In this document: piece by piece, positions 33,991-45,948 of the stretch
Numbering within the stretch: position 1 is the stretch's first letter
Layout of the letters: every line of letters begins with the position of its first letter
Source: Flaccisagitta enflata
Lineage: Eukaryota; Chaetognatha; Sagittoidea; Aphragmophora
Reading direction: 5' to 3'
Assembly: GCA_965153355.1 (NCBI GenBank)
Contig: OZ231126.1
Span: forward strand, 44,454,001 to 44,518,000
Length of the DNA: 64,000 bases
Position numbers and translations under genes: made by a program
Notes under the pieces: generated by a model
The model's input: only the letters and a program-made list of their open reading frames with translations
Databases searched by the model: none
What the model was told of the DNA's origin: nothing

Positions 33991-34270
33991 GGGCAGCGGC
34001 CCCAAAGTGCCGATGTCCTGTAAGACACAAGGGTGAGTTTCCAGACATCTGTCCGTACATACGTACATCCATTCCCCCCAGGGCTACTCAGGCCCCTCTT
34101 GGACCTCAAATCAGTCCTCTCAGGCCCCAAATCTGCCTTCTCAGGCCCCAAATTAGCCTTCTCAGGCCCCAAATTAGCCTTCTCAGGCCCCAAATTAGCC
34201 TTACTAGACCCTACATCAACCCACTCAGATAAAAAATTAGTACTCTCAGGCCTAAAATCGAGGAGGGCAA
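33991..34270 (+). repeat. FB fragment with 21-bp tandem repeats
   Basis: Starts GGGCAGCGGCCCCAAAGTG and GTAAGACACAAGGGTGAGTT, then about seven units like CTCAGGCCCCAAATTAGCCT. Confidence 0.65.
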
Positions 34271-34283
34271 TCAAGGCCAAATC

Positions 34284-34460
34284 CTTAAGTGCGTCCTCGC
34301 ACTTCTATGAGAGGTCATGTCCGTCGGTTGGTCGGTCGGTCGGTCGCTCGATGGGTCGGTCGGTTGTTTCATTCATTCATTCATTCATTCATCAAAAACG
34401 TTCATTCACAAGTTCTTAATCAAGCGAGGCGTACTTATTGGCCTTAACTTGGCCTTGTTT
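34284..34460 (-). mobile_element. Hairpin-ended element, subfamily F
   Basis: Hairpin AAGTGCG/CGCACTT (34287-34304), then TCTATGAGAGGTCATGTCC, GGTC repeats and an ATTC run. The subterminal GGCGTACTT (34428-34436) matches the hairpin arm at 7 of 9. The outer end is GGCCTTAACTTGGCCTTGTT. Confidence 0.72.
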
Positions 34461-34663
34461 GAAAATGAGGGCGGTGAGCTCCCTAACCACTTAAGGCTGA
34501 ATCGGACAGCCCCTTCTAACTAGAGTGGTTTTTGAATATACTGCAAAATGAAAGTTTTCTTAGGCCTGATTTGATCTAATTTTCATCACTCTTCATTTCT
34601 TTTTATGTCATCTTTTAATACAATCTATGATTGTAAATTTTAAAAATCTTAGAGTAAGAATAC

Positions 34664-34815
34664 CTGTCGGTGGATCCATCTGTTACACTTTGCCTTTTCA
34701 GCGTTTATGGGAAGTTTTGGGGTTACTGCTCCTGCCCAACTGCTTGGCTGGTCTATTTCATCACTGCCCCTGCCCATTCACATGTCACTTGGGTAGCGGT
34801 GTATCCGGCCTTGTC
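34664..34815 (-). mobile_element. Hairpin-ended element, subfamily A, hairpin end lost
   Basis: TTACACTTTGCC, ACTGCTCCTGCCCAACTGC, and GGTAGCGGTGTATCCGGCCT at the outer end. Confidence 0.6.
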
Positions 34816-34951
34816 ATTATTCTTTTATATTTCTAAAAATATCAAAACAGGAAATAAAAAATGCAGTCTTTTTTTATTCCTAGAATAATTTTCATAATTA
34901 GTTGTTTTATTCTTTTATAGAATTTCAATATTGCTTTATTTGGAATAAGAA

Positions 34952-36407
34952 AACAAGCCCGATCGGGCAAATATGCATCCTCTACTTATCTCTATGTAGA
35001 AAGAAATCCATAGTATTTGCATATTGCAGTTTTTATCATCAACATCGCTTTTAATGGTTAAAAAATACATCGTTCTAGGAATAAACAAACTAACAAAAAA
35101 TGGATTTCTTTGATGAAATACATAACTGACAAAAACTGTATACTCTATATTGGCAAAAGACCAGATTTTTATGAGTATTTGCAAACAATTTCATAGGATT
35201 ATATATACAAAAAAATGAATTCTGGATGAGGGGGGATGGGGGCAGAATCCAAGCAGTTAGAATTAGAGATGTGGGGGAGGTTGTTATGTAACTCAAGAGA
35301 TGTGAGTACGTATCTAAAAATGATGGGGGGATGCACTAAGGGCCATGGATTGCGCTAGATGGCTCCTTGGGTATTTAGGTGAAAATTTTTATCTCTGCTA
35401 TATGGCTCAAACTAAGTAGAATGGTCATGGTAGCATCTGAGCATATATATTACCGGTCCATATGACAGGTTTTATGGCGATTTAGAGTGAAAAAAGGCGA
35501 CCTGAATAGACGGCACTACAAAAAATGCTGAATTTCAAGAAAAATCAATGAATTTTCTGGATTATCTGTTAAGATTACAAAAAGCTCTTGATATCTTCAA
35601 TATTGGATTGGATTCCTTTATTAATGTTTACATATCTGGAAAAATTTAAAAAATAATCATTTTTTACATTTTTAGCAGTAATAAGTAAGTCTACTATTAC
35701 TACATATTTGACCTAATTTGCATGCTTTTATTATCCTATTAATAAAAAAAATCGCACAAGGACGCACAATGAGCGACCTATGCCAAAATGTAGCTTAAGG
35801 TGTCCTGAATTGAGAATGCTATGGCTTAGGACGTACAGCTCCGTACTAATTGCGATTTTTTTGGCCTAAAATGGACAAGTAATAATGTGGATAAAAGTAA
35901 AAATCTATATTTGAGTGGAAGAAAAATGAGCAAAATGAGCTAAATGAGCAAAAAAATGATTTTTTTTGAGCACCTTGTTAAGGAATCTTATTGAACAAAG
36001 ACAAAAATTTGATTGAATTGGTCAAATCATTTGACAATCAAAATACTAAATGTAAGTGAGTTTAGCAGTATTTTTCACTTGATTTTCTCAAATTTCTCTT
36101 CTTATTTACTCTAAGCTCATAAAGCTATTAATCCAATAGAAATGAGTCAATATTGGGTATAAATAGTTTCATGACATCTGCAAATATGCAAAAAAATGTT
36201 TTTCACTCTGTGCATTTCAAAAGGAACAATGTAATAAAAAAGATGCAATGTCAATCCCCAATGAGCCACCTAGCGCACAAATTAGCCCACAGTGGGATGG
36301 TTGGTGGGTGATTTGAGATGTATACATGTGATTTAGGATAAGGTGTGACGGACAGACTGACAGATGGACAGACCCTCTTATAGAGATGTGAGGACGCATC
36401 TAAAAAA
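34952..36407 (+). mobile_element. Possible large subfamily B element with insertion
   Basis: The left end AACAAGCCCGATCGGGCAAA and TATGCATCC, and the right end GGACAGACCCTCTTATAGAG with hairpin GATGTG/CGCATC (36385-36400) and TAAAAAA, are both subfamily B ends. The about 1.4 kb between them is AT-rich. Inside it, 35348-35376 and 36253-36280 form an imperfect inverted repeat, so a fold-back may have inserted. Two separate fragments are the alternative. Confidence 0.45.
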
Positions 36408-36604
36408 GGGTTTCAAAAAATGGTTTTAAAAAAAGGTGAAGCTCAACAGTGAAAACAAATTCAGAAATAGAGAAAAAAAAGGATAAAACATACTATTTCA
36501 CAGATAAAATAAATCCCATGAGTAAGTAAAAACAAAAACAACTCTATTTAGAATTGAAAATGAGGGATGTTAAATTTCATTCCACTCATGTCCAAATCTA
36601 ACTA

Positions 36605-37264
36605 CAGTGGGAACCCGATTTAACAACCTTGAAGGGACCAGAGATTTTTGGTTGCTAAATCCGAATGTTGTTAAAGCGATTTTACAATTTCTCATTGATC
36701 TTAACTGCTTCATGAGTAATAAAGGCTAGTATCAGTGCCTAATTGATTATCATAGTCAGCATTCAAATGTTTGTGTAAATAGTCAACAAACATAAAGACA
36801 GTCAGAGCAATAGACAAAAAGAATGACAGACAGATAGACAGATAAAAAGACAGACAAACAAAAACAGACAGATAATTGTAGCCTTGTAACGACTCACAAT
36901 GTCATGTAAAAGATAAGTACAAGATGCCATAAATCACTCGTGAGATAAAGAATATCACTAAAAAATAACTGATTTTAATTTGAATCTATTTCCAAAAAAG
37001 ACTATCTACTGATGATATTTCATTCATTTTGTTCATAATTTTTTCCATTCTATACCTGCTATCTTGTTCACTTTTTTGTCTTAGTCTTAGTTTATATTAA
37101 AATATTCTTAGTTTATGTTAAAATATTTTTCTACAATTTTATAATACATCATAGCTTCAATAAAGATTCAAATCACACAACTAAACTGAAATGTCAATGC
37201 CACTAAATCAGGAAAAAAATCTCCAAGGGACCTGAAAAAAACGACTTTAAATCAGGTTTGACTG
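36605..37264. mobile_element. Pogo/Tigger-like MITE remnant
   Basis: The left end TA CAGTGGGAACCCGATTTAAC with GAAGGGACC resembles pogo-like termini. The right end GACTTTAAATCAGGTTTGACTG is a weak inverted match. The right boundary is uncertain and related sequence continues to about 37370. Confidence 0.45.
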
Positions 37265-37374
37265 CTATATCAGGTGTCATTAAATCAGGTAAAACTAACA
37301 TTACAAAAGCCTGTAAAAATTTGGGATCAAAGAAACCTGGATGTTAAATCCGAAATGTTGTTAAATCAGGTGAC

Positions 37375-38247
37375 AACAAGTCATCCAAGGATCGCACATG
37401 GTCAGCGGTACCCGATGCCCTGCTTGGAGTGATTAGCTGAAGAAGTGGAGTGAGAGCAGGGCACAGGGGTGAATTTCCATACGTCCTGAGAGGGCATATA
37501 TGAGGCTTTAGTAGCATTTTTTCTATGATATTCAATGGGAATTTTGCATTTTTTCAATTTCCTGTCAATTTGCCATGTTATTCAATGGAAATTCTACATT
37601 TTTCTCAGTTTTCATCAATTTTCCATGTTATTCAATGGAAAACAGACATTTTTTATTTTTTTTTGTAAACTTTCCATGTTATTCAATGGGTAGTTTGCAT
37701 TTTGTCAATTTCCTATGTTATTTGATGGGAATTTGAGGCTTGAGAAGCTTCAGGGGGGACGTATGTACGGACGGATGGACAGACGTATGGACGGACGTAT
37801 GGAAATTCACCCCTGTGTCCTACCCCAAAAAGGTGGTAGTCCACTGTATAGTGGTTTCAGTTTTAACTTTAGTCCAAAATTTGGCTTAAAATGGTTCCCC
37901 CTTAAAATCAACCCTCTTAGATCCAAAATTAGCTCTCAGGCCAAAAATCAGCCCACTCAGGCCCAAGATCAACTCTCTCAGGCCCCAAATCAGCCCTCAA
38001 ATTTTCGCTCTCAGGTCTTAAAGATGCCCTCATCTCTGATCTTATATAAGCCCTTGGACTCCCTGCTCCAAGCAATCAAATGCCTTCAAATGTAGCCCCT
38101 TAGGTAGTTTGGAAATTCACCCCTTAGTCCTACAGGACATCAGACCTTTGTGGCCGCTGCCTTGCTCTCACTCCACCCTTCAACTGATCGCTCCAAGAAG
38201 GGCATCGGATACCGCTAACCATGTGCGATCCCTGGATGACTAGTTTT
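37375..38247. mobile_element. Fold-back element FB, complete, about 870 bp
   Basis: The left arm starts AACAAGTCATCCAAGGATCG; the right arm ends CGATCCCTGGATGACTAGTT. Arms of about 130 bp share GTCAGCGGTACCCGATGCCC, GGAGTGAGAGCAGGGCA and GGGTGAATTTCC. The interior has about five 50-bp repeats around CATGTTATTCAATGG (37527-37728) and CTCAGGCC repeats (37917-38025). Confidence 0.75.
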
Positions 38248-38950
38248 TTATAAGAGCCTTTTTTTTTAAGAGACATGAGCCTGAGATTTTCCAAAATTTT
38301 AAGAACAAAATGAGAGAATGCCCAGGCTGAGATCCAGCTTTCAAAATTTTTGAGGAAGTTATTTCAAGAATCTTATCAAAATGAAGGACAATTATTCAAA
38401 ATTTTCAGAAAAATTGATTATTTTGTTTAAAAGACTTCTTTTATGGTTTTGTTTATGAAATTAGACAAGAAATTCAGTATTTATAGTAATGAACAAGTTT
38501 CTCACTAAAGATACATAGAATAATGTATGTATACTCTTTTTTACACTTTTTAACGCTTTTTTTACACATCGAATATAATAAGAGCAGTTTTAGAGACATT
38601 GAGCCTTAAAACGGCAAAAGATTCAAGAGAACCCAGGCTGAGCTCAAAATGTGATGTCTCTTATAAAAAAAAGTGTATGAGCCGAAAGAATCAAGAGAAG
38701 TAATAGCACGCTGAAGACAGACAGAATGATAAGTTATGCAATTATGAGCTACTATATGGCTGACCCGCGAGAACGAGATCTTGGAATAGTAATGATGATA
38801 CTGGAGATGAACGATACTAGTTTTCAGGTCAATCATACACAATAAACGCAATAGCGCATTCATGATACTTTCTTACATTGACTGCAGACAATAAAGAGAG
38901 ACAGACTGTCAAATAGACTTTTGAGATAGACTAGCTAGATAGTCAGAGAG
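38248..38950. other. AT-rich spacer, nothing recognised
   Basis: No supported feature. Confidence 0.3.
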
Positions 38951-39365
38951 TACTACGCGAATCAATAAAAAAGCCGCACTTTTAAATGACAATTTATCAT
39001 ATTAAATTTCAAATTATTTATACAAAATCTTAGACCATTTTGAAGATCTCAAAGAGATCTTTCATTCGGCTCCAATCTGGTATTTCTAGCTTTATTCGTT
39101 TAGAAATGGCATAAAATAGAGTGAAAACATTGCCATTTTCAGTTTTGCAATCCTATTGAAAAATGAGCATTTCTGCAAAAGAGAGGTTCACTTTAGCAAG
39201 CTCTATCTCCTAAACGGTTTGAGATACAGACCTGGGGTTGGTCTAGAATGAAAGAAAATTCAAAAATCTTCAAAATCAGTTGAATAAAAAAACTTTGAAT
39301 TAAGTTTTTGTGTCTCTTCTACTCAGCTACAAAAGGGTGCGGCTTTTTTTTTGATTCGTGTAGTA
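38951..39365. mobile_element. TIR element (MITE), 415 bp
   Basis: TACTACGCGAATCAATAAAA plus AAGCCGCACTTTT at the left is mirrored by AAAAGGGTGCGGC and TTTTTGATTCGTGTAGTA at the right. TA at both ends may be the target duplication. Confidence 0.65.
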
Positions 39366-39413
39366 ATAGAGCCAGATTCTCATGAGAGAGAACGAGAGAT
39401 AGAGTCAGAAAAA

Positions 39414-39613
39414 AACAAGGCCGGATACACGGCTACCCTAGTCGCGTGCGGGTGGGCAGGAGCAGTGCTGGAAAAGGTCACAAGGGGATCTGGGCAGGAG
39501 CCGTATGCTCAAAAAGCTAAAAAATGCCGAAAAAGTAAAAAGGGGACCAACCGACCGACCGACCGACGGACCGACATAGCGGAGTGTAGAGTCGCGTAGC
39601 ACGCGACTAAAAA
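39414..39613 (+). mobile_element. Hairpin-ended element, subfamily A, reference copy
   Basis: AACAAGGCCGGATACACGGC; the 5' motif GTCGCGTGC at 39441-39449; ACCG repeats at 39548-39574; GGAGTGTAGA; hairpin GTCGCGTAGCACGCGAC at 39591-39607; then TAAAAAC. GCACGCGAC (39599-39607) is the exact reverse complement of the 5' motif. Confidence 0.9.
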
Positions 39614-39729
39614 CGGAATGAAAACTCGAAGAGCTACCCGGAAATGACTGGAAAGAAGATGACACACGTTAGTCTCGATGATGCAAACGCCATCTTTGGG
39701 GCAAATGGGGCAACCGTTACAATTCCCGT

Positions 39730-39731
<2 letters not shown>

Positions 39732-39780
<49 letters not shown>
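39732..39780 (+). repeat. GA microsatellite
   Basis: About 24 GA units. Confidence 0.95.
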
Positions 39781-39782
<2 letters not shown>

Positions 39783-39987
39783 AGCGGCGCGATGATATTT
39801 TTCCTTTCACGCATAAATCGATGAAAAAATTCATGTTTTAATGATGGGAAGCTTGAAAAATAAACATTAGGCTCAACTCTGAGACGGTAAAACGGTGAGC
39901 CTCACAAACACACGAGAACCAGAAAAATTTTGCAGCTCCACCGCACACTCTTTTAGTCAGCTTTCATGAGATAGTCATAACAACAGA

Positions 39988-40105
39988 AACAAGGCCAAGT
40001 AGGGCAAAACATGCACCTTGTGAATTACTAAATGAATGCGTGGCGGACCAACAGACTCACCAACCTAAATGGCCTCTTATAGACGCGTTATTGCGCACGT
40101 AAAAA
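39988..40105 (+). mobile_element. Hairpin-ended element, subfamily G (short)
   Basis: AACAAGGCCAAGTAGGGCAA, ACATGCAC (40009-40016), GGCCTCTTATAGACGCG, and the end GCGCACGTAAAAA. The 5' and 3' motifs match at 6 of 8, and both differences are CpG-to-CpA. Confidence 0.6.
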
Positions 40106-40689
40106 TGCATGGATAATGTTCACTGGACAGTGTAAACTGACAATGAGAAACTCAACTAATTTCATTTATTATGTCTTCCAGCCGCCTGAGCAGTGGCTTG
40201 CAAACATGATCTGAAAATAGTTACACAACACACATAATTCAGAAGCTCAACACATCAGGTTCGGCGGAGGCCACTGCTATACTGGCATTGCAATGACAAT
40301 ATTAGGAGAAACAACCCGCATCAACTAAACATGTGATCCTTATAGGTCAATCGTTGTCAAAGTCGAGCCCGCATGGAAAAAAGATTGACTCAAGTTCATT
40401 AATGATGGCCTTTTTTTTTACATTCAATGATTTTATTTCTTATCGACCGCTAAAGTTGACGGCTCGTGTACTTATGCATTACATTACTACTCAAACCCTA
40501 TTTTACTAACGTATGAGAGCTTTGTAATGTTACAAACGAAGCACGTGGAAGTACATGTGAGAGCCAGAGTGAGTTATGCTCATTTCCAGTTTTCATAATG
40601 GGGCAAGTGTATGACGCAAAATCAAATCATTTTGTCAGTAGAGTAGATCTGATGCCGCTTCGTTTTGTATGTTTGATATAATGCAGCTA
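40106..40689. other. Spacer, nothing recognised
   Basis: No supported feature. Confidence 0.3.
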
Positions 40690-40691
40690 TA

Positions 40692-41172
40692 CAGTCTATG
40701 GACAAAACGAGGAGAGTAGATTTTGCTGATCACCGTTATCATGCTTAGGTGTAGTTTGTTTTAAAATGTAGGCTTGTAATTACCTCGTAGAAAATTACTG
40801 AGGACTGAAAGAAACTAACGCAAGAACGATTACTACAGGGAGGCCATGTAAAATCATGAAAGAAGTTTCTTCAAGATTGAAAGGAAATATTGCCATCATG
40901 TCGCAGGGTCTGCTAGAGGGGGTCAATCTTAGCCCAGATGGAGGTCCCAAGTACCAGGGGTGACTGCATGCCAACTTTTGCTTTCAATTAAAAAGAAGCT
41001 CTTTTTATGATTTTACATGGCCTCCCTGTAGTAATCGTTCTTTCATTAGTTTCTTTCAGTCCTCAGCAATTTTCTACAAGGTAATTACAAGCCTACATTT
41101 TGAAATAAACTACGCATAAGCATCATACCGGTGATCAGCAAAATCTACTCTCCTCGTTTTGTCCATAGACTG
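40692..41172. mobile_element. Long-TIR palindromic element with TA flanks (Tc1/mariner-like)
   Basis: The left arm (40692-40857) and right arm (41007-41172) are inverted, equal in length at about 166 bp, and nearly identical. The ends are CAGTCTATGGACAAAACGAG and its complement. TA lies on both sides (40690-40691, 41173-41174). The loop of about 150 bp has no ORF. Confidence 0.85.
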
Positions 41173-41490
41173 TATATGTGGAAGAGGATTCCTATATTAA
41201 CGTTAACTAGGCAGCCGCTTTTTATTTGTTACATATTTCAAGTTCTGGTTCGAACCCATGTGAACTTTCGTTCCCGATGCCTAACATCATGTGATAATCC
41301 TTGTGAAATAAAGCGTTTGACAACGGCGGTTTAGTTTACGTGACCACACGCGTGACAGTGTGATATAAACAAATATATTATCAGATATTAACATATATTG
41401 ATAGTATTTATCAACATATGAGAGTTTCAGTTACAATCTCTATCTTTCTCGAAAACATCAGGGTCATTCTCATCACCAAAAGCCACTTCT

Positions 41491-41681
41491 TATTAGTCGC
41501 GTGCTACGCGACTCTACACCCCGTTTTGTCCGTCGGTTGGTCGGTCGGTCACACTTTACTTTTTTTTATGTTTTTTTTTATTCTTTGACTGTACTGCTCC
41601 TGCCCAAGTGCTCTGGTGACCTTAAATATGGCCCCTGCCCACCCGCACGCGACTGGGGTAGCCGTGTATCCGGCCTTGTAT
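41491..41681 (-). mobile_element. Hairpin-ended element, subfamily A, full length
   Basis: Hairpin GTCGCGTGCTACGCGAC at 41496-41512 and subterminal GCACGCGAC at 41645-41653 (exact partner). The outer end is CCGGCCTTGTA. Confidence 0.88.
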
Positions 41682-41999
41682 TTCGGTGATCCAAACGAAC
41701 TTAAGTTAAAGTACCGAGTTTTGGAGAGAACTTTTTTCTTCTTCAACTTTTGAGTTTTCATCTGAATTTCTTACGTAATTTGAATTTCCTTCATGAATTC
41801 ATGAATTGGTTTGGCAGCGGCAGACAGAGAAGGAAAGAACGGAAGAGCAGAAAATGACTTCAAAACAAAAGCGCGAAAAGAGGGAAAAGGAAACAAAGAC
41901 TCAAAGATTTTCTCTTCAAAGCAAAGTCTGTTCTTTTTTTCTAAGTAAATTTCCATTTCCTTTTTTCTTTTTTCCTTCCCTTTCTTTCTTTCTTTATTT

Positions 42000-42002
42000 C
42001 TC

Positions 42003-42042
<40 letters not shown>

Positions 42043-42045
42043 TTT
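42000..42045 (+). repeat. TTTC microsatellite
   Basis: About 10 units in a T-rich context. Confidence 0.85.
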
Positions 42046-42113
42046 TTCATTTGCTTTCCATGTTCGCCGCGAAAGTCTCATCAACGTAAATGAGTTCCAT
42101 CAAAGTCTTATCT

Positions 42114-42266
<153 letters not shown>

Positions 42267-42347
42267 GTACTTTCTTTAACTCTCAATGTCGGCCTCTGGG
42301 CTCCAATTCTGCGTTACTACGTTGACCCTTCATCTTGCTTCGTGGAG

Positions 42348-42349
<2 letters not shown>

Positions 42350-42388
<39 letters not shown>
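42350..42388 (+). repeat. GA microsatellite
   Basis: About 18 GA units. Confidence 0.9.
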
Positions 42389-42393
<5 letters not shown>

Positions 42394-43180
42394 AGGAGGG
42401 GGGAGGATAGAGGGAAGAAAGTAGGGTTCTGTAGCCACAGGGTGCGACTGTTGGATGCCGGGTACACGCCCTGAAAAGAAGCACTCGAACTAGAAGGAAA
42501 GGACGGATTTAGAATGAAATAAGCAGAAGAAAAAAAAAAGAGGCAAACAGAATTGAAAAAAAGAAAATAAGTAGAAGAAAGAAAATCAAAAAAAGAAAGC
42601 AAGAAAAAACCCTGGGGATCAAATCTCGGGAGACAGGTTAAAAACTGGAGACTAAAAGAAATTCCTTGGATCTCGTTCAAAAGTGGAAAAACGAGGCGAG
42701 AATTAAGTGGCAAAATAAAGAAAAACTAAAAAAAAAAAAAAAAAAGAGGGAAGGGGGGGGGGGACAAGGGTATACAGGGATGGTTCGTTACATGGCTCAG
42801 CAAAATTGGAATTTAGGTGGATATGTATATAGGATAATTTGCAATTTTGAAGTAACGCGAAAATCATGTTATGATTGTTAGGGGAACAGCTAGTGAATAG
42901 TGATTCACTGGTGAGGAAGAAAAAGATGGGTCTAGGTCAGATTCAGAAAGTTGGGTACTCAGGTATAGGACAAAGAACCCGTTCAATTAGGCCGTTCTAC
43001 ATACTGTACATATTTTACAAGTCACTCTCCGGCATTCTCTTTATGATTGTCATATTCGTAACTTTGGTTATATTACAGTTGAGTCACTTGTATCATTCTT
43101 TCGTGATTTTGTATAAATATTAAAGACGGGTGGGCAAGGAGCATGGAGCTATCGTGAAAATGGCAAAAGTTGTAAAAAAG

Positions 43181-43239
<59 letters not shown>

Positions 43240-43975
43240 CGACCTCGTTTCGGCAATTTCTGGGACCCCCTTTCCCCTTTCCTTCCAAAAAAACAGCGCG
43301 GCTCCAGACGTAGTAATCATTAACCAACACCGTCGTCCACGTCATTGCCGACGTCATGGACGTCGTCTTTATCGACGTCATCGTCGTCATCATCGTCGTT
43401 ATCGTTATCGTTGTCATCGTCGTCGTGGTATCGATGATTAAGAATTGGATTTTTTTTGAAAATGGAAGCTGGAAACAAAAACGGAATCAAATCTACATCA
43501 AAGTTGACTTGCCAAGTCAGGAAGCACGTTCTTTTTTCTTTACTCCAATGTGGGGCGCCTTATTCCCCTCAAGAAGGAACAAGGAAGTATTTTGTTTGAT
43601 AACAGTCTGAATATGAAGGAGAATTGTTTAATTGATTTATATAATTTTGCAACTTTGGAATACGATAACATTTTTACGAAAGAGTCCCAGTATCTTTGTG
43701 CAGCCGTAACTAGTGTTCAATCAAAATTTCATCTAGTACTAAATCTTTTTTCGATACCTTTGTTCAAGAAAGCACTCGTCTGAGGCGCGGAGTCACTCTA
43801 TGCCGGTTTAGTATCAGGGTACAACCGGCGGCGCCACCTTCCGGTTTTCCTAGGTCCAATATTCAATTCAAAACATTTTGTATTTATAAATAGGAAAAAA
43901 GCTATCACCTTAACTAGAGATGAAAAATGAAAAAAAGCAATTTATTTAATTTCTTTTCACTTTTTACTTGGTAGA
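42389..43975. other. Spacer with small simple repeats
   Basis: Contains a GA array (about 43183-43239), CGTCAT/CGTCGT-rich imperfect repeats (43330-43432) and purine-rich sequence. No convincing gene. Confidence 0.3.
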
Positions 43976-43977
43976 AA

Positions 43978-44640
43978 AACAAGGCCGGATACACGGCTAC
44001 TCTAGTCGCGTGCGGGTGGGCAGGAGCAGTGCTAGAGAAGGTCACTAGGGCATCTGGACAGAAGCCGTATGCTCAAAAAGCTCAAAAACACCGAAAAAGC
44101 AATAGTCGCAAAAGCGCTAGATGGTCAGCGGTGACCTATGCTTTCACACAGGGGGATTTTCTCATTCTCTTTCTCCTCCTCCTCCTACTCCTCCTCCGTC
44201 CCCCCTCCCCCAACCTCCAGGCCCATATCTCAGCCTCGAGGCCCATATCCCAGCCTTGAGGCCCAAATCCCAGTCTTGAGGCCCAAATCCCTCGAGGCTG
44301 AGATTGGGGCCTCAAAGATGGGATTTTGGCCTAAAGATAGGATTTGGGAGCCTTGAGGTTAGGATTTGGGCCTCAAGACTGGGATTTGGGCCTCATGGCT
44401 GGGATATGGGTCTCGAGGCTGAGATATGGGCCTGGAGGTGGGGGGGGGGGTACAAAGGAGGAGGCGAAGGACGAAGAGAAAATCCCCCTGTGTGAAAGCA
44501 TAGGTCATTGACTCCTTTGGATCCGCTGCCCAAAAAGGGGACCGACGGACCAACCAACCAACGGACTGACCAACCGACCGACCCACCAACTGACAGACCG
44601 ACATAGCGGGGTGTAGAGTCGCGTAGCACGTGACTAAAAA
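43978..44640 (+). mobile_element. Hairpin-ended element, subfamily A, enlarged by a palindromic insertion
   Basis: The 5' end AACAAGGCCGGATACACGGC, motif GTCGCGTGC (44005-44013) and hairpin GTCGCGTAGCACGTGAC (44618-44634) are intact. Compared with 39414-39613, an extra block of about 430 bp lies between CCGAAAAAGCAA and AAAAAGGGGACCGACG. Confidence 0.85.
44132..44508. repeat. Palindrome (FB module) inside the subfamily A element
   Basis: TGACCTATGCTTTCACACAG at the left is mirrored by CTGTGTGAAAGCATAGGTCA at the right. The arms continue through GAGAAAATCCCCC and AGGCCCATATCTCAGCCTCG / CGAGGCTGAGATATGGGCCT for about 150 bp each. Confidence 0.85.
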
Positions 44641-44865
44641 GATCTAGATTACAGCCCCTAGGATTCAGATCTTTGCCTTGAAAACCCAGAACCTGACCTC
44701 AAAGACACAGATCCTAGCCACTCGAACATCATTAAATTCTTGCATAAGTTATCAGCGTCCAAGCCCAGATCTTGGTTTCCCAGACCTGCATCCTACTCTC
44801 CTTAGCCTTTATTAAGTTTATACGTAGATCTTGATAATTTCCAACAAAATGATTTCCAAGAAACC

Positions 44866-44871
<6 letters not shown>

Positions 44872-44914
<43 letters not shown>
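44872..44914 (+). repeat. GA microsatellite
   Basis: About 21 GA units. Confidence 0.9.
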
Positions 44915-44915
<1 letters not shown>

Positions 44916-45039
44916 CAAGTCACGTCTCTGGGCTTTCAGTCTTGTGAGTTGTGTGTTTCCGGATGGCTAACTCTCATTTTCATACTTTAAACCAAGTCGC
45001 ATGTAAGAATGGTGATCGAGGTGAGGTGAAGTGGTCTCT

Positions 45040-45200
45040 GTCTCTTGCCTTGACGGAATTTCGGTCTGTTGGTAGGTCGGTAACCCGAAATTTTGGATGA
45101 AACGAAATCGAAATCGAAATGATGATCTGCGAGCAATAGAGCCACCGCCCGCCAACCTGCAAGCCACAACTTATTGTTCCTGTGTCCGGCCTTCTTTGTT
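45040..45200 (-). mobile_element. Decayed hairpin-ended element
   Basis: TCGGTCTGTTGGTAGGTCGG, CCCGCCAACCTGCAAGCC and the outer end TGTGTCCGGCCTTC recall subfamily A; the hairpin is not recognisable. Confidence 0.4.
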
Positions 45201-45948
45201 TTTGCTTTTACTCGCATTTAGAAAAGAAAACAAAAAGAAAATGCGCGTGTAAAAACGCGTGCTATAAATAAGTTTTTGCAGAAGAAGTCTGCTTCGTTCA
45301 TCTAAACCTATGCCGCCATTGAGGAGACGTTTTTCTATTAATCCATGATTGAATATGAGTACATCTTAGTAATGGTATTATGAAAATATCTTTAAAATCA
45401 CAAGAAAATGGCGAAAAAGCTAAGTGGAATCTTGGAAAATGATTTTTTATATCGAAATCATAATAGCATATTCAATAATGTCAAAAAAAAGATAAAACGT
45501 ACATTTTTTTGTTTTGAAACCATAATAATATTTGTTCGCTATGCCTATACAGTTTGGATTTTTGGGAATTAGACACAGTAATCCAATACATAAATGTCTA
45601 TTGATTCATTGGGGTAAATTTGAGCTTTTTTGCATTTTAAAAAAATATTACTATAAAAGGTCAATTTGTTAAAGCTTCAGTTTTGCCACCTTCCTTCATG
45701 GGGAAATCGCAGAAAATGAATGTGCATGTTCACATGATATATCTCTTGAACATACCAAGCGCTCAGCCCACTCCGAGCCGTCGCATAGCGTCGCAAACCC
45801 ATGAAGTATGATGCTGTCATTGTCATTGTTTACATTTTTCAAAATGGCCTAACTTTTGAACGCCTTGACCAATTTGCTTCATATTTGGAGGGAAGTTGTA
45901 CCAAAGTAGGCTGCTTTGCATCCTATGCATGTGTTATAATCTGACCAC
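45201..45948. other. AT-rich spacer
   Basis: Nothing recognised. Confidence 0.3.
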
